64,000 bases of DNA, from contig CAWDGB010000008.1 of assembly GCA_963801715.1 (NCBI GenBank), forward strand, positions 172,110-236,109, written 5' to 3'. The notes beneath the pieces were generated by a model that was not told where the DNA came from, did not search any database, and saw only the letters and a program-made list of their open reading frames with translations. The DNA is from CAVVJA01 sp963801715. GTDB taxonomy: Bacteria; Actinomycetota; Actinomycetes; Mycobacteriales; Jatrophihabitantaceae. Below, piece after piece: positions 50,385-57,473 of this stretch (positions within the stretch are counted from its first letter, which is position 1; every line of letters begins with the position of its first letter). Both the position numbers and the translations under genes were made by a program.

Positions 50385-50591
50385 CTACCTGGATGGATCG
50401 ATGGCACTAGCGAATTGCGCGTTGAACAGTGCTTCATCGTTCGGCCGGTGGAACCCGATTTGGGCCCGGTCAATGTGGCGCAGCGTCAGTAACTTGTTCA
50501 GGTCGGCGAGACTGGCACCAGGCGGCAACGTCAGCCCGGTCCCAATGTGCCACACGCCGTCGGCGGTTGGCCAAGCCATGTACTGACTCAT
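50385..50591 (-). CDS. small hypothetical protein
   Basis: A 68-residue product starting at ATG 50591 (MSQYMAWPTADGVWHIG), with an upstream ATG at 50615 as alternative. The residue mix (LPPGASLADLNKLLTLRHID, RAQIGFHRPNDEALFNAQFA) looks protein-like with predicted helices. No family is recognised, and there is no clear neighbour relation. Confidence 0.45.
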   Translation of the reverse strand: MSQYMAWPTADGVWHIGTGLTLPPGASLADLNKLLTLRHIDRAQIGFHRPNDEALFNAQFASAIDPSR

Positions 50592-50762
50592 GACCACGAC
50601 GGTACGCCGAAGCACCGCACACTTGTACGCCCTCCCGCGACACGAACGCCGACGCGAACCTGCGACTTTGCCGCGACCCGTGCTCGATCCGTCGCTATCT
50701 CAAGCCGCTTCCCGGTGTCTTCCCGGGGCTTCCGATACCATTGGATCTTGATTGAGCTGTGT

Positions 50763-50904
50763 TCATCTGTAGGACATGCGGCCGGCCAGGGCGTCGGCAT
50801 CCGACGGGGGGAGCCGTTGCATTAGGTCGGCCAGCCGCTCGGCGCCGGCGCGTCGTCGTGCGGCGAGGAGCTCCCTCGCCGGGGCGGTCAGCGTCAGGAC
50901 GCCC
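50763..50904 (-). pseudogene. C-terminal remnant of a MarR-family regulator
   Basis: Reading the minus strand from about 50,904 gives GVLTLTAPARELLAARRRAG, then AERLADLMQRLPPSDADALA and a stop (TGA at 50765-50763). The wing strand plus the final dimerisation helix, with LxAARRRAxAERLA, are characteristic of MarR proteins. The start and DNA-binding helices are missing; the CoA-transferase ends at 50905, immediately next to it. It is probably a deletion fusion scar. Confidence 0.5.
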
Positions 50905-52348
50905 TCATGCAGTCTCCGACGGCCATGACGGGGGGTCCGCGCCGTAGGGCACGAGGCGGTCGGTGGTCGGCAGGGTCAGGTTGGTGAACGTGAGCGGCGG
51001 TGCCAGCGAAGGTCACGGCGCCGTACGCGGTGTCGATCGAGACCGTCTCCGCCGGGTATGAGTCGGTCTCGGGCACCTCGCCCTGGGCGCCGACGTCGAG
51101 CAGGCCGAGTTCCTGGACCCACATGGCGCTGCGTGTCAGCGACAGCTTCACCTGGTACGAACCACCTTCGATGGCACGTCGGTGCAGCGCCGCCATCATC
51201 CCGGCGGCCGCGAAGTACCCGGTGATCAGATCGGCCAGGTAGAAGACCGGGGAGAACTTCGGCGGGCCGCCCTGGCCTTCGGCCATCGCGAACCCGGACG
51301 CCACCTGCCCGTTCTGGTCGAATCCGGGCCGGTCCTTCCAGGGGCCGGAATGTCCGTACGCGTTGGCTGACATGTATACGATGCCGCGTTCGCTCGCGGC
51401 AGCGAGCAGTTCGGGCAGCAGGCCGAAGCGCTCGTTCACCGCCGGGCGGTAGGTGGAGGCGAACACGTCGGCCGTGGCGGCCAGTTGCCGCATGGTCGCC
51501 ATGTCCTTCTCGTACCGCAGGTCGAGGTACGCGTCGTACTTGCCGACGTCGACGCCGAGGTGCTGGGCGAGGGTGTCGGCGAACCACGGCGAACTGATGT
51601 GGAGCACCTCGGCTCCGTACTCGGCGAGCGTTCGGGCGCTGCGCGGGCCGGCGAGCACGTGCGTGAAGTCGAGCACACGAACGCCGTCCAGCGGCGAGTC
51701 TCCGTGGTCCCGGAAGGGAACCGGGTCGCCGTCGGCGATCTTGACGATCTCGATCGGCGGTGTCGCCGGCGAGTGCCTTGCCCTGGGGATGGGCGAGCCA
51801 CTCCTCGCGCGTGAACGCCCGGCAGGCCGGGAGACCGGCGTTCGTCAGCGCCTGCTTCGAGATCCTCCGCGTTCCACTTGGCGACCTCGCGGGCGAAGGA
51901 TTGCTTGTTGTTACCGCAGTCGAAGAAGTTGAGGTACCCGTTGAGCAGCTTCTGGTACGGCGGCCCGGCCTCGAGCATGACGTAGCGGCCGTCGCGGGTC
52001 GGGAAGACACCGTTGACCTGCGACGAACTCGGCTCCGACGTTGCTGGGGTAGCCGGACTGCTCGACGTAGTGGGTCGGGTGCAGGTGGTGCAGCGCGTGG
52101 ATGATGTCCATGGACATGTCGGTGCGCGCGCCGCCGCGGGCTTCCCAGATCGCGGCGCCCGCGGCGCCGATCAGCAGCTGCGCGGTGCAGGACGCCTCAC
52201 CGAGACGGTGCGGCGAGCGGATGACGGGATCGTTCCCGTGCATGACGGCGTCCCCCGAGAAGTGCCCGGCGAGCCCCACCTGCTCGATGAGGTCTGCCAG
52301 AGGTTTCAGCTCGCCGCGCCCCAGACTGCGCGCATCCTTCTCTGTCAT
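50905..52348 (-). pseudogene. CaiB/BaiF-type CoA-transferase (family III), several frameshifts
   Basis: The ATG at 52348 with GGAGGAG upstream opens MTEKDARSLGRGELKPLADL, and MSMDIIHALHHLHPTHYVEQ follows. The reading must change frame near 52,020, again near 51,860 and 51,790, and once more near 51,010 to keep the family sequence: LEAGPPYQKLLNGYLNFFDC, then VRVLDFTHVLAGPRSARTLA, EYGAEVLHISSPWFADTL and GFDQNGQVASGFAMAEGQGG. The C-terminus ends DRLVPYGADPPSWPSETA at TGA 50907-50905. Intact members move CoA between acids, for example on carnitine, oxalate or bile acids. At least four breaks make the gene unusable as written, but each segment is well conserved. Confidence 0.75.
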
Positions 52349-52483
52349 GATCGAAGCTCCTCCCCTGCGGACCTGCCGCCCGAGCTCTTGCCACTTACGG
52401 TAGCTAGTCACCCGGGTCGCGTGCGGGCACTGTGCCGCGATTCTGTGGAATCAGATGTCAAGGGGCGTGGGCCATGGTCCTCC

Positions 52484-52951
52484 TTAGCAGCAGGCTGCTG
52501 CGGTGACAGGCTCGGTCGCGGAGGTCTCTGTTTGGGTGGTTCCGCAGCATTCGGGCCCGCCGCCGGGCTCGCCGCTGAAGGTCTGAGAGTCGGCGAGGAT
52601 TGTGTAGATCTCCCAGCGTTCGCCGTTGGGGGCGCCCTCGACCCAGAACTTGTCCTGCTTGGCGTAGCAACAGGTGGTGCCGCGTTCGTCGATCGAGGCT
52701 AGCCCGGCTTCGGCGAGGCGGGTCCGTTCCGTCTCGACGGTGTCGACATCGGAGACCTCGACGCCGAGGTGGTTCAACGATCCGCCGTGACCGGGGTTTT
52801 CCAGCAGCACGAGTTTGAGTGGGGGTTCGGTGATGGCGAAGTTGGCGTAGCCGGGCCGGCGTTTGGCCGGTGCGGTGCCGAACAGCTTGGAGTAGAACGC
52901 GACCGCCTCGTCCACGTCGTTGACGTTGAGTGCGAGCTGGATACGGGACAT
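52484..52951 (-). CDS. arsI: ArsI/CadI-family VOC metalloenzyme
   Basis: A 155-residue VOC-fold protein. The start is SRIQLALNVNDVDEAVAFYS, and the pair of adjacent cysteines typical of ArsI-type C-As lyases is seen in RGTTCCYAKQDKFWVEGAPN, along with metal ligands His (SLNHLGVEVS) and Glu (RWEIYTI). The C-terminus carries more Cys pairs (PECCG, AACC) that may add metal binding. ArsI splits methylarsenite, and the related CadI is cadmium-induced; which applies is not proven. It is divergent from an arsR gene and starts the arsenic cluster. Confidence 0.82.
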   Translation of the reverse strand: MSRIQLALNVNDVDEAVAFYSKLFGTAPAKRRPGYANFAITEPPLKLVLLENPGHGGSLNHLGVEVSDVDTVETERTRLAEAGLASIDERGTTCCYAKQDKFWVEGAPNGERWEIYTILADSQTFSGEPGGGPECCGTTQTETSATEPVTAAACC

Positions 52952-52972
52952 GATCTTGGCCTCCTCGGTGAC

Positions 52973-52992
52973 ACATCGACGGACGTCTATGT
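52973..52992. promoter_or_regulatory. putative ArsR operator upstream of arsI
   Basis: ACATCGACG-GA-CGTCTATGT is an inverted repeat with one mismatch in nine pairs and a 2-base spacer, 22 bases upstream of the arsI start codon. It lies in the intergenic region shared with the divergent arsR gene, which also holds ATCGAT and TCTATATTGACA elements (minus strand) like those in other ars promoters. Confidence 0.5.
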
Positions 52993-53039
52993 ATGGTTAC
53001 AAGCTTGCTTCAGAAATCGATGGCTGTCAATATAGATGT

Positions 53040-53387
53040 ATGTCTAAGTCTGTGTTGGAGTTGACCCCGGTTGAGACGGTGGCGTGTTGCCCGCCGATGA
53101 CACGGGCGGCCTTGTCCAGTCAACAGGCCGAGCAGATTTCGCCGCTGCTGAAGGCGCTAGCCGACCCGGTTCGGCTGCGGCTGTTGTCGTTGGTCGCCTC
53201 TCACGCCGACGGCGAGGCCTGCGTGTGCGACCTGACGGGTGCCTTCGAGTTGTCGCAGCCGACGATCTCCCACCATCTCAAGGTGCTGCACGAGGTCGGT
53301 TTGCTGGATCGGATGAAGCGCGGCGTGTGGGTGTATTACAGGGCGCGGATGGACGCGCTCGCCGGGCTCGCGGCCCTCATCCGGTAG
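53040..53387 (+). CDS. arsR: ArsR-family metalloregulator
   Basis: A 115-residue winged-helix repressor. A pair of Cys near the N-terminus (VACCPP) and one in ACVCDLTGAF are candidate arsenite ligands; the latter lies at the start of the helix that binds metal in this family. The HTH is FELSQPTISHHLKVLHEVGL, with the wing LDRMKRGVWVYYRARMDAL. It represses the divergent arsI and its own gene until metal is bound. The ATG at 53040 is preferred. There is almost no leader, so the mRNA may be leaderless. Confidence 0.88.
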   Translation: MSKSVLELTPVETVACCPPMTRAALSSQQAEQISPLLKALADPVRLRLLSLVASHADGEACVCDLTGAFELSQPTISHHLKVLHEVGLLDRMKRGVWVYYRARMDALAGLAALIR

Positions 53388-53514
53388 GCGGGTCGCCGGA
53401 TCGCTGCCGGCGGACTCGATGACCGTGGTCCGCCGGCGTGGGCCCGGGCAACGGCGAGAGCGGAGCGGCCGGCGTCGTGCGTGCACACGAACGCACTCGT
53501 GGTCCTCGACTCGG

Positions 53515-54945
53515 TCACGATGGCACACCGGCCGACGGCAACGCGGCTTGGTGGGTGGGCAGTTGATGTTCGCGGACCCAGGTTTGGGCGGCCATCTGGA
53601 CGGCGTCCCACGGTGAGCCGAGCGGCGGGGTGTAGGACAGGTCGAGCTCGGACATGCCGTCGACGGTCATGTCGTGGAACAGGGCCGTGGCGAAGGTGTC
53701 GACGCGCTTGGCGGTTTCGGTGCCCAGCGCACCGATGAGTTGGGCACCGAGCAGCGCCCCGGTGCCGGCGTCGCCGGTGATGCGGATGGTGATCGGGTGC
53801 GCGCCGGGGTAGTAGGCCTTGTGGTCATCCGGGCTGGCCTGGCTGGTCAGCGGCGTGTACCCGGCCGCGCGGGCTTCGTGTTCGCGCAGGCCGGTGCGGG
53901 CGGCGACGAGGTCGAAGACCTTCACGACCTGGGTGCCGAGACTGCCGGCGAAACGCGCCCGGCCGCCGAGGGCGTTCTCGCCGGCGACGCGGCCCTGCTT
54001 GTGCGCGGTGGTGCCCGAGCGGCAGGTAGGTGACGCCGAGCAGGCGGTGGTGGGTGACGACGCAGTCCCCGGCGGCCCACACGTGCGGCAGACCGGTCGC
54101 CATCGTCTCGTCGACGACAACGGCTCCGCGGGCGCCGGTCCGCGCGCCGGCGCGCACGAGCAGGTCGGTGTCGGGTCGGACACCGACGACGACCAGCACC
54201 AGGTCGACGTCCCAGCCGAGCGGCTGATCGTCCGGGCCGATCCCATCGACGTGCAGCCGCGCCGATCCCGTCGTCGGTGCGCGGTGATCCGGGTGACGGT
54301 GGTGCTGGTGTGGACGTCGACGCCGTGCCGTTCGAGTTCGGCGTGCACCAGGGCGCCGAGCTCGGGGTCGACGGTGGGCAGGACCTCGGGCAGCATCTCG
54401 ACCTGGGTGACGGCGATGCCGCGGGCCGTCAGGCCTTCGGCCATCTCCAGTCCGACGTAGCCGGCGCCGACGATCAACGCGGTCGTCGGCTGGATGCCGG
54501 TCGAGGCTGGCGGTGAGGGCGAACGTGTCGCCCATCGAGTGCAGCAGGTGCACCCCGTCCGCGACACCGAGTTGGTCGAGCCCGTCGATGGGTGGCCGGA
54601 CCGGGACGGCGCCGGTGCCGACGACCAGCTCGTCGTAGGTCGAGCCACGATTCGGCGCCGTTCTTGGTCCCGCACGGCAAGGCGCTGGCCGTCGACGTCG
54701 ATGGAGGTGGCCAGCGTGTCCAGCCGCAGCCGCATGCCGGTGGCCTCGAGGTCGGCGTAGCTGCGGTGGGCGAGATTGCGCCAGTGGGTCACCTCACCGG
54801 AGATGTAGTACGGGATGCCGCAGATGGAGAAGTTCGGGTAGGCGTCAGCGACCACCACGGTCACCTCCGCGCCGGGGTCCAGTTCACGGGCCCGCAGCGC
54901 GGCGGAGATGCCGGCGTCGCTGCCGCCGATGGCTACCAGATGCAT
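53515..54945 (-). CDS. FAD-dependent pyridine nucleotide-disulfide oxidoreductase (CoA-disulfide reductase/NADH oxidase type), frame disturbed
   Basis: The frame is open for 476 residues but carries two out-of-frame blocks. It starts with HLVAIGGSDAGISAALRA (FAD), then FSICGIPYYISGEV with the redox-active Cys, and later ALIVGAGYVGLEMAEGL (NAD binding). The blocks around 54,490-54,660 and 54,000-54,290 are non-homologous in this frame, while the expected residues (HLLHSMGDTFALTASL and DLVLVVVGVRPDTDLLVRAG) appear in a neighbouring frame. Paired, compensating shifts like this point to sequencing indels. The C-terminal dimerisation domain (YYPGAHPITIRITGD, then a WDAVQMAAQTW tail) is intact. It probably reduces a disulfide or oxygen within the arsenic island. 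Confidence 0.75.
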   Translation of the reverse strand: MHLVAIGGSDAGISAALRARELDPGAEVTVVVADAYPNFSICGIPYYISGEVTHWRNLAHRSYADLEATGMRLRLDTLATSIDVDGQRLAVRDQERRRIVARPTTSWSSAPAPSRSGHPSTGSTNSVSRTGCTCCTRWATRSPSPPASTGIQPTTALIVGAGYVGLEMAEGLTARGIAVTQVEMLPEVLPTVDPELGALVHAELERHGVDVHTSTTVTRITAHRRRDRRGCTSMGSARTISRSAGTSTWCWSSSVSDPTPTCSCAPARGPAPAEPLSSTRRWRPVCRTCGPPGTASSPTTACSASPTCRSGTTAHKQGRVAGENALGGRARFAGSLGTQVVKVFDLVAARTGLREHEARAAGYTPLTSQASPDDHKAYYPGAHPITIRITGDAGTGALLGAQLIGALGTETAKRVDTFATALFHDMTVDGMSELDLSYTPPLGSPWDAVQMAAQTWVREHQLPTHQAALPSAGVPS

Positions 54946-54990
54946 GAAAGGCCCTTTCAGAGCTGATGATTCTGGGTTTGTGGTCCGTGG

Positions 54991-55763
54991 TCAGGAGCGC
55001 GGAATAGCGGTTGCCGTTGTGTGGGGGACGACCACGTCGTCGGCGGTCGAGGCCGCGTCGGGGTAGAGCGCGAGTACGGCCAGCAGGCCGACGGCGGCGC
55101 CGATCAGTTGCATGGCGATGAACGCGGGCGCCGAGCTCGGCGCGATGCCGGCGAACGTGTCGGAAAACATCCGGCCGATCGTCACCGCCGGGTTCGCGAA
55201 CGAGGTGGAACTGGTGAACCAGTACGCCGCGCCGATGTAGGCGCCGACCGCCGGCGCGGCCAGCATGCCGCGCCGGGTGCGCGCGAGCGCGAAGATCAAC
55301 AGCACCAGTCCCGCCGTGGCAACCACCTCACCGACCAGGTGGCCACCGGTGACCCGGTGCTTGGTGGACAGGTGCGTTCCGACGCTGAACATCACGTTGG
55401 CCAGCACTGCCCCGCACGATCGCGCCAAGGCACTGTGCGACCGTGTAGGCAGCAACATGTCTCGATGAAAGACCGGTCCCCGCGCGGCGCCCGAGCAACC
55501 AGTCCACGATCGACACGACTGGGTTGAAATGCGCCCCCGACACCGGGCCGAGCATCAGGATCAGCACCGCCAGCCCGAACGCGGTCGCGGTGCTATTTTC
55601 CAGCAGCTGCAGACCGAGCGTCGTTCGGTGACAGCTGCTGGGCGGCGATACCGGAGCCGACGACGACCGTGACGAGTAGCCCGGTACCGAGGAACTCCGC
55701 GAACAGTCGGCGCCCCAGCACAGACTTTGGCGGAACGGGCGGTTGCGGCGGGGTTCGGGTCAC
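54991..55763 (-). pseudogene. aquaporin/aquaglyceroporin (AqpS-like), frameshifted
   Basis: Fragments in three frames give a full channel. The N-terminus is LGRRLFAEFLGTGLLVTVVV; the first NPA half-helix is GPVSGAHFNPVVSIVDWLLG; the C-terminal half includes FSVGTHLSTKHRVTGGHLVG and the second NPA in TSFANPAVTIGRMFSD. Frame breaks lie near 55,610 and 55,440. The start is probably GTG 55763. In ars operons such channels conduct arsenite out of the cell after arsenate reduction, and the neighbouring arsC genes support that. It is divergent from the arsR-arsC fusion gene. Confidence 0.75.
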
Positions 55764-55809
55764 GCCGACATCTTGACGGACCACCGGTTAGTCAGTCAAC
55801 ATTGAGGCA

Positions 55810-56485
55810 ATGGGTACTGAGCGAGGCACGGAGTTGCGGCGGCGGGCGGCGAAGCACGCCGCCCTGTCCGACCCGTCGCGCCTGCTGATCATCGATACAC
55901 TCAGCCTCGGTGACGCCTCACCCAGCGAGCTGCAGGCACTGCTGGCGATGCCGTCAAACCTGCTGGCACACCACCTCAAGGTCCTCGACAACGAGGGCTT
56001 CCTCGTGCGTATCCGGTCCGAAGCGGACCATCGGCGGACCTACCTCCACCTCGATCCCGCGGCCCTCGACGGACTACAGCCCGGCAACGGTCGGCACGGC
56101 GATGCGGGTGGTGTTCGTGTGCACCGCGAACTCGGCCCGCTCGCAACTCGCCGCCGCGCTCTGGCGGCGAGCCAGCACCATACCGGCTACATCCGCCGGC
56201 ACCCATCCCGCCAAGCGCATCGACCCCGGCGCGGTCGCCGCCGCTCGCCGGCACAACCTTCCACTGCGCGTCCGGCGCCCCCGCCCACTCGACGACGTCG
56301 TGATCGCTGACGACTTCGTGATCACCGTCTGCGACCATGCGCACGAAGAACTCGGCAACACCGACGGCCTGCACTGGTCGATACCCGACCCCGTTCCGAT
56401 CGGCACCGCCGCCGCATTCGATGCGACCTTCGAGCAACTCAACCGACGGGTCACCCACCTCGCGCCCCGCCTCGCCGCCTCCTGA
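55810..56485 (+). pseudogene. ArsR-arsenate reductase fusion protein, one frameshift
   Basis: The first 95 codons encode a winged helix (AKHAALSDPSRLLIIDTLSL, LLAMPSNLLAHHLKVLDNEG). In a second frame after about 56,085 a low-molecular-weight phosphatase/ArsC domain continues, with the P-loop VFVCTANSARSQLAAALWRR and the later ITVCDHAHEELGNTDGLHWS and DPVPIGTAAAFDATFEQLNR. Actinobacteria have natural fusions of this architecture, so the frame break is probably an error or recent lesion. It would both sense and reduce arsenic compounds, or act as a tyrosine-phosphatase-like reductase. It is divergent from the aquaporin, with a 46-base gap. Confidence 0.78.
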
Positions 56486-56499
56486 CAGGAGCACCGCCC

Positions 56500-57160
56500 A
56501 TGACCCAGGCCTACCCGCGGCAAGAAATCACCCTCGACCAACAGGCTCGCCCTCAAGACCGCTGCCACCCGGTTGCGGCGTGACTTCGAAGGCATCTTCG
56601 GCGTCGAAACCATCGAACGGTTCCTGCACACCTCCTACGACCAATTCGCCGGCCGGGCCACCGTGGCGAACTTCCTGCCGCTGCTCGCCGAACGCTTCGC
56701 CCGGCAGCGCCTACAAGCCCTGGCCAAGGTCGAAGGCCTCTCCTACGACGGCAAACCCGTCGTGCTGTTCCTCTGCACCCACAACGCCGGCCGCTCCCAG
56801 ATGGCACTCGGCTTCTTCCAGCACTACGCCGGCGACGCGGCCATCGCCTGGTCCGGCGGATCCGAACCCGGCGACCAAATCAACCCCGCCGCGGTCGAAG
56901 CCATGCGCGAACGAGGCATCGACATCTCCCGCGAATACCCCAAGCCCTGGACCGACGAAATCGTCCAAGCCGCCGACGTGGTCATCACCATGGGCTGCGG
57001 CGATGCCTGCCCCGTCTTCCCAGGCAAACGCTACGAAGAATGGGTACTCGACGACCCAGCCGGCCTCCAGGTCGCAGCCGTCCGCCCCGTCCGGGACGCG
57101 ATCGAGCGCCGCGTACTCGACCTCCTCGAAGAACTGCAGGTTCCGCAGCGGATGCGCTGA
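56500..57160 (+). CDS. arsC: arsenate reductase (thiol-linked, LMW-PTP fold), one frameshift near the N-terminus
   Basis: An ATG at 56500 behind ACAGGAG opens MTQAYPRQEITLDQQ; a shift near 56,545 leads to the long frame that continues LRRDFEGIFGVETIERFLHT. An N-terminal helical domain (about 65 residues) precedes the catalytic domain with the P-loop LFLCTHNAGRSQMALGFFQH, then SGGSEPGDQINPAAVEAMRE, the general-acid region TMGCGDACPVFPGKRYEEW and the end RPVRDAIERRVLDLLEE. The two-domain layout is common in actinobacterial arsenate reductases that use mycothiol or thioredoxin. It reduces arsenate to arsenite for efflux through the neighbouring channel. Confidence 0.82.
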
Positions 57161-57235
57161 GCCTGCCCCGGCATTCGCACGCGCCAGGCGCTGTACGGAC
57201 GGAGCGCATTCGCCGCCGACCGTGAGGCACGCATC

Positions 57236-57470
57236 TCAAGCCGCCACCAGGTACTCGAGCGCGTCGATGATCGTGTTCGCAGCTTGCTGGATGCGGTTCC
57301 CAGAGGCCGTGATGACCTTGATCGCCTCGTCGGCACCGGCCGCCCAGCTCGCCACATACCCGAATGAGTACTCCGAGCTGTCGAGGCCGAGGCCGGCGCA
57401 CACGACGTAGGCAACGCTCTCCGCTTCGCACTCGGCGAGCTCGCGCGGACCATCGAAACGGTGTCGTCCC
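57236..57470 (-). pseudogene. C-terminal remnant of an ArdC-like antirestriction/zincin-type protein
   Basis: The minus strand reads RELAECEAESVAYVVCAGLG, LDSSEYSFGYVASWAAGADE and AIKVITASGNRIQQAANTII, ending DALEYLVAA at TGA 57238-57236. That is the conserved C-terminal part of proteins with an ArdC-like ssDNA-binding domain, where CEAESVAYVVC follows the zinc-peptidase helix. There is no start codon and the upstream 200 residues are missing; the RecQ gene begins to overlap it. Plasmids and integrative elements often carry ardC, so it may mark an old mobile element. Confidence 0.6.
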
Positions 57471-57473
57471 CCG

